A DNA stretch of 64,000 nt from an uncultured Coriobacteriaceae bacterium (GCA_902793465.1 CADBDT010000003.1:1-64000); one strand, 5' to 3'. Positions 35,658 through 44,281 are shown, counted from the stretch's first letter. The notes: generated from the letters alone by a model not told the origin. A program made the numbers and translations.

Positions 35658-36878
35658 GCGCCCAGCGTCTGCACCGCTCTTAAGGAGCCAATCAATAAGG
35701 TTGCGCTGCATTATGCCGTTGTGTGAGGGGATGCCAATCTCGTCGAGCGTAAGGATCGTCTTTGGATAGTTGTCGCGCAATGCCTGCAGGGGTACAAGGG
35801 CCTGCTTGAGCGCGTTTGGATCCAGGACGCTTGTGGCCACCATGTAGTAGTGCCGCCCCTGTGCCGACTCGGCTACGAACGCAATTTGCTGGGCGTATCG
35901 CTTGCCGGCATAAACTGCCGTATAGCGTCGCCTTAGCTCGAGGTATACGACGTTTTCCAGCAGCCCCAAAAGGCTTGCGCCCTGGGGCACAAGAAGTTGT
36001 GAGCACAGCCCGAGGTCGTCTGCAAAGTACTTCTCCTGCGTCTTAAGAACGGTGCCTGTACGCAGGTCTACTCTTCTCATCTTATGAAACGCATACGCGT
36101 CGGTAAGGGCGCCAAGATAGCGGGATACGGTGTCGTCGGAGCAGGGTCTGCCGGCATCCATGAGCGCCTTGGAAATGCCGTTTGCCGAGGAATGATTACC
36201 CAGGCTCATGGCCAGGCTCGCCGATATGGCATCGACCGTTAGCGGGTCCTCCCGTCCAAGGCCACAGGATACGTCCCTGCGTATAACCGTGTGATAAACA
36301 CCGTCCAAATAGTCGTGAAGAGCGTATTGGTCGTCTTCCAGCAGCAGGGTGTGGGGCAGTCCTCCATTGCGCAGATATTTGTTAAAGAGCTCCTGCTTGC
36401 TGGGGGTATTGTCTCCTGCCGCATGCGCGGCCCAGTACTCGGCAAACGATAGGGGAAAAACGGGGATCTCTACAAAGCGTCCGGCCATTACGTCTGCAAG
36501 CTCGCGCTCCACGAGTCGTGCATGCGATCCCGTTAGGTACAAATCAAAACGGCCGTCTTCCATAAGTTCGTAGGCAACCTGCCCTATGCCCTCAACCTCC
36601 TGCGCCTCGTCTAAAAGCAGGTAGGTTGTTCCGTCCTTTGCGGCATGCGAGCGCACGTGTTCGAGCAGCTGCTTGGCATTGCGAAGGTGAGTGTTGCCTA
36701 TGAGTTCGAGATCAATGCGAAGCAGGGCATCGGCTCCTACGCCTTCGTTGGAGAGGTGCTGCTCCAGAAGGCGCAGGATGCCCGATTTGCCTGCGCGCCT
36801 CATGCCGGTAAGAACCTTAGCAAGTCCTGGACCCTTGAGGCGCATAAGCCGGTCGATATAGCTCGGCCGTTCGATCAT
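35655..36878 (-). CDS. AAA_14 / DUF4143 ATPase
   Basis: The 407-aa protein belongs to the widespread family with an N-terminal AAA_14 ATPase and a C-terminal DUF4143 restriction-endonuclease-like fold. Walker A is LTGMRRAGKSG (residues about 23-33) and Walker B YLLLDEAQEV near 90. The sensor region YLTGSHARLVERE and FPLSFAEYW are typical. Cellular function is unknown; such genes are scattered singly in bacterial genomes. AAAGGATGAAGC precedes the ATG. It is divergent from the MIF-like gene. Confidence 0.88.
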   Translation of the reverse strand: MIERPSYIDRLMRLKGPGLAKVLTGMRRAGKSGILRLLEQHLSNEGVGADALLRIDLELIGNTHLRNAKQLLEHVRSHAAKDGTTYLLLDEAQEVEGIGQVAYELMEDGRFDLYLTGSHARLVERELADVMAGRFVEIPVFPLSFAEYWAAHAAGDNTPSKQELFNKYLRNGGLPHTLLLEDDQYALHDYLDGVYHTVIRRDVSCGLGREDPLTVDAISASLAMSLGNHSSANGISKALMDAGRPCSDDTVSRYLGALTDAYAFHKMRRVDLRTGTVLKTQEKYFADDLGLCSQLLVPQGASLLGLLENVVYLELRRRYTAVYAGKRYAQQIAFVAESAQGRHYYMVATSVLDPNALKQALVPLQALRDNYPKTILTLDEIGIPSHNGIMQRNLIDWLLKSGADAGR

Positions 36879-36919
36879 GCTTCATCCTTTGGCGTTTAAG
36901 GTTCGTTAGTGGAAGGAAA

Positions 36920-36990
36920 TGTTTTATTTCTCGACTAAAATAGAACAAGTTACTGGTATATTCAAGTAGTCCTAAAAAAATAGAAAAAGT
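36920..36990. promoter_or_regulatory. AT-rich divergent operator region
   Basis: TGTTTTATTT (36920-36929) and AAATAGAACA (36938-36947) form an inverted repeat with one mismatch. AAAATAGAACAAGT (36937-36950) is repeated as AAAATAGAAAAAGT at 36977-36990, 40 bases on. The site lies between the divergent ATPase and MIF-like genes. Confidence 0.45.
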
Positions 36991-37038
36991 CAACACCTCC
37001 TACCTACGAAGCACGACCGCTCGCGAAAGGATTTAAAA

Positions 37039-37386
37039 ATGCCCTTTGTTGACGCAAAAATCACCGTTCCCGTAAGCATGGCAGAGCGCGATGCCATTAA
37101 GTCCGGCCTGGGTAGCGCCGTCTCGACCTTTGGCAAGGGCGAGAGCTACCTTATGGTTGGCATCGATGACGAATACTCCCTGTGGCTTGGTGGCCGTAAG
37201 CTCGAACGAGGGGCATTTGTTTCTGTGAGCCTTATTGGCGACACCCCCGACGAAGGCTGCCGTGAGTTTACAAAGCGCATTTGCGACCTTTTGTATACCG
37301 AGCTGGGGATCCCTGGCGACTGCGTGTATGTTACCTACCATCCCATGATGAGGACGCGCTGGGGATGGAACGGCGACACGTTCTAA
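37039..37386 (+). CDS. MIF / phenylpyruvate tautomerase-like protein
   Basis: The 115-aa protein has the MIF fold signature: MPFVDAKITV with Pro2, the catalytic base of the tautomerase superfamily after Met removal, and the length of MIF monomers. The middle YLMVGIDDEYSLWLGG and the end CVYVTYHPMMRTRWGWNGDTF (in parts) follow the MIF pattern. MIF homologues trimerise and tautomerise keto-enol acids in vitro. The bacterial substrate is unknown. GAAAGGA precedes the ATG. Confidence 0.8.
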   Translation: MPFVDAKITVPVSMAERDAIKSGLGSAVSTFGKGESYLMVGIDDEYSLWLGGRKLERGAFVSVSLIGDTPDEGCREFTKRICDLLYTELGIPGDCVYVTYHPMMRTRWGWNGDTF

Positions 37387-37392
37387 TTGCCC

Positions 37393-38067
37393 ATGTACGA
37401 AATAGGACAAGCCGTATCCGTTGCATTCCAAGAACAGAGGCGGCTGGGCACCATTGTTGGTGCACACAGTGCCTTTGGTGAGCTTTTTTACGATGTTTCG
37501 CTCGAAGAGGTCGTGGTAAAGGCAGTGGAGGAACCCTCCATGCAACCCGTTGCCGCGAACGAACTACGTACGCTTTCCACGCAGCTCTTAGGACAGCCGG
37601 CATCGAGCGCCCGTGGCGCGCTCTTGCGTCAGCAATACGTAACGGCTATCTCGCAGGCGCTTGCAAGCGCACAAGAGGCAAAAGAGGGCATAAGCGAGAG
37701 CCTGTTGCAACGCTGGATGGGAAAGAGTGTGGTTGTAACCCGAGACGACCGCTCGGAGCTGGGAACGGTAAGGGGAATCCTTCTAAAAGAGGGCGCGCCA
37801 CAGTTTGACGTGGAAATAATGGGGGAGGTATGTCGCATTGGCGAGCAGTGCCTGACCTTGTTTGATTCAAAGACGACCGGCGGGCACTTGGCGCTTGGGT
37901 GTCGCGCGAGGTTTGTGGCCTCGGGCTACGAGGACGACGAGTCTTTTGCTGGCACCATATGCCTTGCTCGCAAGACAGAGGGTGGGATGCAATACTCCCT
38001 TATGTTTGACGATGGTGACGTGCTGGAGGGCCTGACTTCCGCCGACCTTGCCGTCCAACCTCGTTAA
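37393..38067 (+). CDS. Hypothetical protein, repeated small beta domains
   Basis: The 224-aa protein starts at ATG 37393 (or TTG 37387), just after the MIF-like stop, and lacks a clear ribosome site, so it is probably translationally coupled. It shows three short beta-rich stretches of similar pattern (IGQAVSVAFQEQRRLGTIVG, KSVVVTRDDRSELGTVRGIL, GCRARFVASGYEDDESFAGT), resembling tandem Tudor/SH3-like barrels. No signal or helix is visible. Function unknown. Confidence 0.6.
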   Translation: MYEIGQAVSVAFQEQRRLGTIVGAHSAFGELFYDVSLEEVVVKAVEEPSMQPVAANELRTLSTQLLGQPASSARGALLRQQYVTAISQALASAQEAKEGISESLLQRWMGKSVVVTRDDRSELGTVRGILLKEGAPQFDVEIMGEVCRIGEQCLTLFDSKTTGGHLALGCRARFVASGYEDDESFAGTICLARKTEGGMQYSLMFDDGDVLEGLTSADLAVQPR

Positions 38068-38158
38068 GGCAAAGACTCCGTATTGCAGACTTCAAATGAT
38101 GCTAAACTGTACGCACACGCAACAAATACGCAGCAGCATGTAGCCGAAAGGAGCCACC

Positions 38159-38473
38159 ATGGCAAACCACTTTAGCGAATACGACGCGTTTAACGTACCA
38201 CCAGAGTTCAGGCCTTTGGGTGCCTTTGCATACTTTGGATACTCCATCCTGTTTTCGATTCCGGTAATCGGGCTTATTTTCCTTATTATCTTTAGTCTCT
38301 CCGACGCAAACATCAACCGTCGCAACTATGCGCGTTCCTACTTTATTGCGCTGCTCATAGCAATAATTCTTGTTATTGTGCTGGCTGCTACCGGTACTCT
38401 TCAGCAGGCCATTAACAATTCTACGAACGGCAACGTTCCCGCTTTCCTTACCTGGCTGCCTGGAGTCAAGTAG
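38159..38473 (+). CDS. Small membrane protein
   Basis: The 104-aa protein has two hydrophobic segments (about 24-45, ILFSIPVIGLIFLIIFSL, and 60-81, FIALLIAIILVIVLAATG) and a short polar N-terminus starting MANHFSEYDAFN. A good AGGAG precedes the ATG. I do not recognise a family beyond a two-helix integral membrane protein. A palindrome follows 17 bases after the stop. Confidence 0.65.
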   Translation: MANHFSEYDAFNVPPEFRPLGAFAYFGYSILFSIPVIGLIFLIIFSLSDANINRRNYARSYFIALLIAIILVIVLAATGTLQQAINNSTNGNVPAFLTWLPGVK

Positions 38474-38490
38474 TAGCTACATAGTTTGGG

Positions 38491-38564
38491 CCACAGATAG
38501 GGGACAGTCCCTTAGTTGTGATTTCTGCAAAAATCACAACTAAGGGACTGTCCCCTATCTGAGG
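38491..38564. terminator. Palindrome, CACAACTAAGGGAC family
   Basis: CCACAGATAGGGGAC...TTGTGATTT pairs with AAATCACAA...GTCCCCTATCTGAGG, a stem of about 34 bp with few mismatches. It lies between the small membrane protein and convergent metY. It shares most of its arm with 35575-35657. Confidence 0.8.
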
Positions 38565-38589
38565 TCGACGACGAAGGGGCGGCGGCAGC

Positions 38590-39879
38590 TTACGCCTGCT
38601 CAAGCGCCTGTGCGACGTCGGCAAGAAGGTCTTCGGTGCTCTCGAGTCCGCAGGAGAGGCGAATCATGTTGGGCGCAACTCCAGCGGCTTCGAGCTCTTC
38701 GTCTGTCATCTGACGATGCGTGCTGCTTGCGGGATGCAGGCAGCACGTGCGGGCATCCGCCACATGTGTCTCTATGGCACAGATGCGCAGGGCGGCCATA
38801 AGGCGCTCTGCCGCGCTGCGACCACCAGCAACGCAGAAGCTTACCACGCCGCAGCCTCCGTTGGGTAAGTACTTCTTGGCAAGGTCGTAGTACTTGTCGC
38901 CAGGGAGGTTGGGGTAGCTTACAGACTCGACCTTTGGATGGTTGGACAAAAACTCCGCGATGGCCTGGCCGTTTGCGCAGTGCTGTGGCATGCGCACGTG
39001 CAGGCTCTCCAGCCCAAGGTTGAGGTAGAACGCGTGCTGGGGACTCTGGATCGAGCCAAAGTCGCGCATGAGCTGCGAGGTTGCCTTGGTAATAAAAGCG
39101 CCTCCCTGGCCGAACTTCTGGGCATAGACGATGCCGTGGTAGCTCTCGTCGGGCGTGGTGAGTCCGGGGAACTTGTCGGCATGCTCAAGCCAGTTAAAGT
39201 TTCCGGAGTCAACAATGGCTCCACCCACTGCGGTGCCGTGGCCGTCCATGTACTTGGTGGTGGAGTGGGTTACTATGTCCGCACCCCACTCTATGGGCCG
39301 GCAGTTTACGGGCGTGGGGAAGGTGTTGTCTACAATAAGCGGCACGCCGTGGTCGTGGGCTGCCTTGGCAAAGCGCTCGATGTCCAAAACGGCCAGTGCG
39401 GGGTTGGCAATGGTCTCGCCGAGCACGCACTTGGTGTTTGGCTTAAACGCAGCCTCAAGCTCCTCGTCCGTGCAGTCGGGCGCAACAAACGTGGTCTCTA
39501 TGCCCATCTTTGCCATGGTTACGGCCAAAAGGTTAAACGTTCCGCCATATATTGCCGAGCAAGCCACCACGTGTCCGCCGCATTCGCAGATGTTGAACAC
39601 GGCAAAGAAGTTTGCTGCCTGCCCGGAGCTGGTGAGCATGGCAGCGGTTCCGCCCTCAAGCGCACAGATCTTGGCGGCAACCTGGTCGTTGGTGGGGTTT
39701 TGCAGACGCGTGTAAAAGTAGCCTTCGGCCTCGAGGTCAAAGAGCGCACCCATAGCGGCGCTGGTGTCGTACTTAAAGGTCGTGCTTTGCACGATAGGAA
39801 TTTGTCGGGGCTCTCCGTTGCCCGGCGTGTAGCCGCCTTGTACGCAACGTGTGCCTATGCCCTGGTTGCTCGTTGTCAT
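38590..39879 (-). CDS. metY: O-acetylhomoserine aminocarboxypropyltransferase (MetY)
   Basis: The enzyme makes homocysteine from O-acetylhomoserine and sulfide. The 429-aa Cys/Met-metabolism PLP protein begins IGTRCVQGGYTP and has the PLP-lysine region HSTTKYMDGHGTAVGG near 205. The end is SCGLESTEDLLADVAQAL. The ATG at 39879 follows GAGAGGAGC; an upstream in-frame ATG at 39933 lacks a site. A promoter lies at 39922-39950, immediately after the slyD terminator, so this is an independent unit. Confidence 0.92.
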   Translation of the reverse strand: MTTSNQGIGTRCVQGGYTPGNGEPRQIPIVQSTTFKYDTSAAMGALFDLEAEGYFYTRLQNPTNDQVAAKICALEGGTAAMLTSSGQAANFFAVFNICECGGHVVACSAIYGGTFNLLAVTMAKMGIETTFVAPDCTDEELEAAFKPNTKCVLGETIANPALAVLDIERFAKAAHDHGVPLIVDNTFPTPVNCRPIEWGADIVTHSTTKYMDGHGTAVGGAIVDSGNFNWLEHADKFPGLTTPDESYHGIVYAQKFGQGGAFITKATSQLMRDFGSIQSPQHAFYLNLGLESLHVRMPQHCANGQAIAEFLSNHPKVESVSYPNLPGDKYYDLAKKYLPNGGCGVVSFCVAGGRSAAERLMAALRICAIETHVADARTCCLHPASSTHRQMTDEELEAAGVAPNMIRLSCGLESTEDLLADVAQALEQA

Positions 39880-39921
39880 GCGGGCTCCTCTCGTAGGACG
39901 TGTTCGGTCGTACGGTACGCT

Positions 39922-39950
39922 AGTGTACGACATTAGCGTTATGGGTGCAA
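39922..39950 (-). promoter_or_regulatory. Promoter of metY
   Basis: On the minus strand TTGCAC (39950-39945), a 17-base spacer, then TACACT (39927-39922) make a near-consensus sigma-70 promoter about 43 bases before the ATG. Confidence 0.7.
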
Positions 39951-40022
39951 AAGCCGACGGTTGCTCAGGGAGGGTGACACATCGCGCGATGTGTCACCCT
40001 CCCTGAGCAACCGTCGGCTTTT
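39949..40022. terminator. Perfect long terminator after slyD
   Basis: AAAAGCCGACGGTTGCTC...GTGACACATCGC and its exact reverse complement form a stem of over 35 bp with almost no loop, flanked by A and T tracts. It terminates slyD and borders the metY promoter. Confidence 0.9.
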
Positions 40023-40032
40023 GTAGGCCCCA

Positions 40033-40458
40033 CTACTTTGCTTCTAGAAGCTCGATCTCAAAGGTGAGGGCCTTGCCGGCCATCTCGTGGTTCATGTCAA
40101 ACGTAATGGCGTCTGCGGTCTTGTCGGTAACCGTTGCCTGGATGGGCTGGCCAGTAGGCGTTCCCAGCATTACGCGCTGGCCTACCTCGAGGTTCTCGGC
40201 CCCGGGAAGCTGGCCAAGCGGCAGCGTTTGCACCATGTCCATGCGGCGCGGGCCGTAAGCGTCTTCTGGCTCGAGTCGGATGGTAACGGTACTGCCAACC
40301 TCCATGTCGCGTACTGCGGCGTCGAACCCAGGGATCATCTGTCCTGCCATGCAGGTAAACGCCAGCGGCTCGCCGCGGTCGCGCGACGAGTCAAACTTTG
40401 TTCCGTCGTCGAGCGTGCCCACGTAGTGAACCTTTACTTGCTTGCCTTCGTTGCTCAT
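40033..40458 (-). CDS. slyD: FKBP-type peptidyl-prolyl isomerase, SlyD-like
   Basis: The enzyme speeds proline isomerisation in folding proteins. The 141-aa protein has the FKBP core (VKVHYVGTLDDGTKFDSS, GQMIPGFDAAVRDMEVG) and the inserted chaperone flap up to NHEMAGKALTFEIELLEAK, as in SlyD. It lacks the His/Cys-rich nickel-binding tail of E. coli SlyD. ACAGGAGGTC precedes the ATG. In organisms that make HypA/HypB, SlyD can assist nickel delivery; that link here is only inference. Confidence 0.85.
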   Translation of the reverse strand: MSNEGKQVKVHYVGTLDDGTKFDSSRDRGEPLAFTCMAGQMIPGFDAAVRDMEVGSTVTIRLEPEDAYGPRRMDMVQTLPLGQLPGAENLEVGQRVMLGTPTGQPIQATVTDKTADAITFDMNHEMAGKALTFEIELLEAK

Positions 40459-40573
40459 AAGACCTCCTGTATTTTGTGCATCGCATGTTCCGTTGGGCTA
40501 CCATGTAGTACGGTAAACTCCAAGGCGACAAATTATAGCCATACTGGTACGACAACGGGGTGCGGAGGGCGTT

Positions 40574-41365
40574 TTGGACGCAAATGCGTACAAGAACAAC
40601 GTAGGCGTGTTTGATTCGGGCGTTGGCGGCATAAGCATTTTGCATGCTCTTGCGCAGGAGCTACCGCGCGAAAGCTTTGTGTTCTTTGGCGACTCTGCAA
40701 ACGCGCCGTATGGCGAGAAGTCCCCCAGCGAGGTGTTGGAGCTTTCGCGCGGAATTACAGAGCGTCTTTTGGGCATGGGTTGCAAGGCCATTGTTATTGC
40801 CTGCAACACGGCTACATCGGCTGCCGCAGAGCATCTGCGAGCTCAGTATCCCTCAATACCCATTATTGGCGTCGAGCCCGCGCTCAAGCCGGCTGCGTTG
40901 TCGGAACAAGGCCACCATGGGCGAGTTTTGGTAATGGCCACGCCCATGACGGTGCGTCTAGACAAGTTTCAGTCGCTTAAGCGGCGGTGGGGAAAAGAGG
41001 CAGAAGTAGTCTCTGTGCCCTGCACTGGCCTTGCGGCGCGTATTGAGCAGGGAAACCTGGATGCACCCGACATGTACGAGCTAATTGAGTCGCTGGTAGG
41101 CGAATACGCGGGCAAAGTGGACGCCGTTGTATTGGGATGCACGCACTATCCGTTTGTGAGAAAACAGATACAGAGCATCGTGGGCAATGTTCCATTCTAT
41201 GACGGGGCAAAGGGCACCGCTCGCCAGCTTAGGCGGCGGCTCGTGGAATGCGGGTGCCTGGAGGAGCGTTGCAAACAGGGTGCCATCCGGTTCCTTTCGA
41301 GCGTAAACAGCAAGGAGGAACTGGACCTCTACGGGCGCTTTCTAAAGATGGCTGAGTCCATATAG
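40574..41365 (+). CDS. murI: Glutamate racemase
   Basis: MurI converts L-glutamate to D-glutamate for peptidoglycan. The 263-aa protein has VFDSGVGGISILHAL near residue 11, the first catalytic cysteine in IVIACNTATSAA near 76, and the second in VVLGCTHYPFV near 187. The length is typical. The start is TTG at 40574, with CGGAGGGCG just upstream; no ATG fits the conserved N-terminus better. Confidence 0.93.
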   Translation: MDANAYKNNVGVFDSGVGGISILHALAQELPRESFVFFGDSANAPYGEKSPSEVLELSRGITERLLGMGCKAIVIACNTATSAAAEHLRAQYPSIPIIGVEPALKPAALSEQGHHGRVLVMATPMTVRLDKFQSLKRRWGKEAEVVSVPCTGLAARIEQGNLDAPDMYELIESLVGEYAGKVDAVVLGCTHYPFVRKQIQSIVGNVPFYDGAKGTARQLRRRLVECGCLEERCKQGAIRFLSSVNSKEELDLYGRFLKMAESI

Positions 41366-41490
41366 GTTTGGCGTGGGGCACCGGTAGGGGTCTGGGGCAC
41401 CGGAAGGATTCAACGCTTCTTTAGAGACAGGCTATGTGCACAGCATCCTCGTATGGCCCGATGCCGTTAGCAAGCGTTTATATATACGAA

Positions 41491-41522
41491 GAGCCCGCCG
41501 CGCAGGACCACGCGGTGGGCTC
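41491..41522. terminator. Bidirectional terminator
   Basis: GAGCCCGCCGCG and CGCGGTGGGCTC form a 12-bp stem with one wobble pair and an 8-base loop, between murI and the convergent GGGtGRT gene. Confidence 0.75.
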
Positions 41523-41571
41523 GTGTTTGTCTGCCCCGTCGCGACGCGACGTTGTTGGTCAGACTCTTAGA

Positions 41572-42576
41572 CTACTTTGCCAGTGCCTGTTCAACAGCAA
41601 CTGCGCAAGCGACGGTGCAGCCAACCATGGGGTTGTTGCCCATGCCGATGAGGCCCATCATGTCTACGTGCGCGGGCACGGAGGAGGAGCCGGCAAACTG
41701 GGCGGAGCTGTGCATACGGCCCATGGTGTCGGTCATGCCGTAGGAGGCGGGGCCGGCGTGCATGTTGTCGGGGTGCAGCGTACGGCCGGTGCCGCCACCG
41801 GATGCGACGGAGAAGTACTTCTTGCCAGCCAGCGTGCGCTCCTTGAAGTAGGTGCCCGCAACGGGGTGCTGGAAGCGCGTGGGGTTGGTGGAGTTGCCGG
41901 TAATGGAGATGTCGGCATTCTCGTGCCACATGATGGCAACGCCCTCGCGGACGTCGTCGGCGCCGTAGCAGTTAACCTTGGCGCGAGGACCATCGGAGTA
42001 GGGGATGGTCTGTACGACCTCAAGCTCGCCCGTAAAGTAGTCGAACTTGGTCTGTACATAGGTGAAGCCGTTGATGCGTGCGATAATCTGTGCAGCATCC
42101 TTGCCCAGGCCGTTGAGGATAACGCGCAGCGGCTTCTTGCGGGCCTTGTTGGCGTTGTTGGCAATACCGATGGCGCCCTCGGCGGCTGCGAAGGACTCGT
42201 GGCCTGCCAGGAACGCGAAGCACTCGGTGTCCTCGCCGAGCAGCATCTCGCCCAGGTTACCATGGCCCAGGCCTACCTTGCGATCCTCGGCCACGGAGCC
42301 GGGAACGCAGAATGCCTGCAGGCCAATGCCGATGGCGGCAGCGGCCTCAGCGGCGTTCTTTACGCCCTTCTTAATGGCAATGGCGCAGCCAAGGGTGTAA
42401 GCCCACTTGGCGTTCTCGAATGCGATGGACTGGATGTCCTCGGTGATGTCGTAGGGGTTGAACCCAAGATCGGTGCAGATCTTAAGGGCTTCCTCGAGGT
42501 CGGCGATACCATACTCTGCGAGCGTCTTGTTAATCTTGTCGATGCGGCGCTCATAGCCTTCGAACGAAACTGCCAT
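41572..42576 (-). CDS. GGGtGRT protein
   Basis: The 334-aa protein carries the name-giving motif SVASGGGTGRTLHPDN near residue 245. It is a conserved family of unknown role, typically adjacent to an Fe-S scaffold gene, as it is here. It contains cysteines in KVNCYGADD and MVGCTVACAV. No signal or helix is seen, so it is cytoplasmic. GGGAGTGAGATAG precedes the ATG, 22 bases after the scaffold stop, so the two form an operon. The pair may act in metallocluster assembly or a flavin-linked reaction; that is inference. Confidence 0.88.
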   Translation of the reverse strand: MAVSFEGYERRIDKINKTLAEYGIADLEEALKICTDLGFNPYDITEDIQSIAFENAKWAYTLGCAIAIKKGVKNAAEAAAAIGIGLQAFCVPGSVAEDRKVGLGHGNLGEMLLGEDTECFAFLAGHESFAAAEGAIGIANNANKARKKPLRVILNGLGKDAAQIIARINGFTYVQTKFDYFTGELEVVQTIPYSDGPRAKVNCYGADDVREGVAIMWHENADISITGNSTNPTRFQHPVAGTYFKERTLAGKKYFSVASGGGTGRTLHPDNMHAGPASYGMTDTMGRMHSSAQFAGSSSVPAHVDMMGLIGMGNNPMVGCTVACAVAVEQALAK

Positions 42577-42598
42577 CTATCTCACTCCCTTCCTTTTT

Positions 42599-43291
42599 CT
42601 ACTCTTTGCGCGGATCGATGGTCTTGGCGGGAGCATCCCACTGGCCGTAACGACCGGTGTTGGCCTTAATGGCCTCGTTGGCATCCTTGCCAGCCTTTAC
42701 GTCTTCCATAAACTTGCCGAGGTTAAGGAACTCGAAGCCGATAATCTCGTTGTTGTCGTTAAGAGCCAGCTGGGTGATGTAGCCCTGGGTGAGCTCGAGG
42801 TAGCGGGCGCCCTTGGCGGCGGTGCCGTAGGTGGTGCCTACCATGGAGCGCAGACCCTTGCCGAGGTCATCGAGGCCAGCGCCAATGGGCAGGCCGTCCT
42901 CGGAGAACGCGGTCTGGGTGCGGCCGTAGACGATCTGGAGGAACAGCTCGCGTATGGCAACGTTAATGGCGTCGCACACGAGGTCGGTGTTCAGTGCCTC
43001 GAGGATGGTCTTCTTGGGAAGAATCTCGGCGGCCATAGCGGCGGAGTGGGTCATGCCCGAACAACCGATGGTCTCGACGAGGGCCTCCTCAATAATGCCC
43101 TTCTTTACGTTAAGGCTCAGCTTGCAGCCGCCCTGCTGCGGGGCGCACCAGCCGATGCCGTGGGTGTAGCCCGAGATGTCCTCAAGCTGCTTTGCCTGTA
43201 CCCAAGCGCCCTCCTCGGGAATGGGTGCAGGTCCGTGGTATGCACCCTTGGTTACGGGGCACATCTTCTCCACATCTGACGAATACTCCAT
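42599..43291 (-). CDS. IscU/NifU-like iron-sulfur cluster scaffold
   Basis: The 230-aa protein has an IscU-like cysteine pattern: WCAPQQGGCKLSLNV near 48, TIGCSGMTHSAAMAAEI near 76, and DLVCDAINVAI near 103. These match the positions of the three cluster-ligand cysteines of IscU. The remainder (about 120-230) is family-specific. The ATG at 43291 follows AGGAGCTTT; upstream in-frame readings extend into non-coding sequence. It is co-transcribed with the GGGtGRT gene. It is separate from any visible Isc or Suf operon. Confidence 0.85.
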   Translation of the reverse strand: MEYSSDVEKMCPVTKGAYHGPAPIPEEGAWVQAKQLEDISGYTHGIGWCAPQQGGCKLSLNVKKGIIEEALVETIGCSGMTHSAAMAAEILPKKTILEALNTDLVCDAINVAIRELFLQIVYGRTQTAFSEDGLPIGAGLDDLGKGLRSMVGTTYGTAAKGARYLELTQGYITQLALNDNNEIIGFEFLNLGKFMEDVKAGKDANEAIKANTGRYGQWDAPAKTIDPRKE

Positions 43292-43401
43292 GAAAGCTCC
43301 TCTCCACAAATCCTGTGGGGAGCCCCATAGCACCCCACCATTTGCACAGCTGAGATGATGATACGAGCTAAGGAAGACAAAAGCGACGGAAACATCCAAC
43401 C

Positions 43402-43425
43402 AATCCGCAAGTGGGCGGATTTTTT
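43402..43425 (+). terminator. Small hairpin with T-tract
   Basis: AATCCGC and GCGGATT form a 7-bp stem followed by T residues on the plus strand, in the divergent gap upstream of the YdcF-like gene. It could attenuate a plus-strand leader or be incidental. Confidence 0.3.
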
Positions 43426-43456
43426 CCCCGACGGAACGCTGGCCACCGGAATATGA

Positions 43457-43487
43457 ACTATCAAGAGGGGTGCCCCCCTTGATAGGT
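43457..43487. repeat. TATCAAG-type single palindrome
   Basis: CTATCAAGAGGGGTGCCCCC and its complementary half form one diverged unit, in the gap before the YdcF-like gene. Confidence 0.7.
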
Positions 43488-43531
43488 CCGCTATGATGGC
43501 ATCTGTCTGATCAACGGATTTGAAGGAAACG

Positions 43532-44281
43532 ATGATAGAACCTATGGCGCTGGTGCTTGCCGCTGCGGGGGTGGCGAGCGCGGCATATGGCGCGAGCCGT
43601 GCTTTGTGTGGTGTGGTGAGGCGTTTCTATTGTATCTGGTTTGTGCTGGCCGTCGTGCTCGTGCTTCCCTCCCTGCTTATGGCTGCGGGGCTATGGGAGA
43701 CTGTTCCGCTTGGCCTGCGTTGGGCGGCTGAGCTCATGCTCGGGCTGCTGCTTGTATACGAGTGCGTGCTCTGCGCACTGGTGTGGCGCCACGCACACGA
43801 TACGGCCCCGCAAGACCTTGACTGGATTTTGGTGCTGGGCGCACGGGTGGAGGACGGAGTGCCTGGCCGCACCTTTGCGCGTCGGCTCGATGCTGCGCAT
43901 GCCTACCTTGTTGCGAATCCGCGCACGCGCTGCGTGGTTTGCGGTGGGCAGGGGAGCGACGAGACGGTGAGTGAGGCTCGCGCTGGCACCGACTATCTTC
44001 TTGCGCGCGGCATAGACGGCGGTCGCGTTCTATTGGAGGACAAGTCGCGCAGTACCACACAGAACCTTGGCAACGCTGCGGAGTTTGTTGAGGCAAAAGG
44101 CGAGACCGTGGGCGTGGTTACGAGCAACTATCACGTGGCCCGCTCGCTTGCCATCGCCCGCAAGGCTGGGATGCGGCATGTGTATGGCATTGCGGTAAAG
44201 AGCGCCGAACCCCTTCCTCTTAACGATATGGTTCGCGAGTCGTTTGCCTGGGCAAAGGACGTGCTTGCAGGCAATGCGTGA
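43532..44281 (+). CDS. YdcF-family (DUF218) membrane protein
   Basis: The 249-aa protein has three N-terminal hydrophobic helices (about 1-80) and a Rossmann-like DUF218 domain. The family motifs are LDWILVLGARVEDGVPG near 95, VVCGGQGSDETVSEAR near 135, LLEDKSRSTTQNLGNAAE near 165 and VTSNYHVARSLAIARKAGM. DUF218 proteins such as SanA/YdcF are linked to envelope functions; the activity is uncertain. The ATG at 43532 follows GAAGGAAAC. The stop codon runs into a palindrome. Confidence 0.85.
   Translation: MIEPMALVLAAAGVASAAYGASRALCGVVRRFYCIWFVLAVVLVLPSLLMAAGLWETVPLGLRWAAELMLGLLLVYECVLCALVWRHAHDTAPQDLDWILVLGARVEDGVPGRTFARRLDAAHAYLVANPRTRCVVCGGQGSDETVSEARAGTDYLLARGIDGGRVLLEDKSRSTTQNLGNAAEFVEAKGETVGVVTSNYHVARSLAIARKAGMRHVYGIAVKSAEPLPLNDMVRESFAWAKDVLAGNA

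Noticed and set aside
35655..38067. Toxin-antitoxin or defence island
   Set aside because: The ATPase, MIF-like and hypothetical genes do not match any known defence set and the gene orientation is divergent without toxin-like partners.
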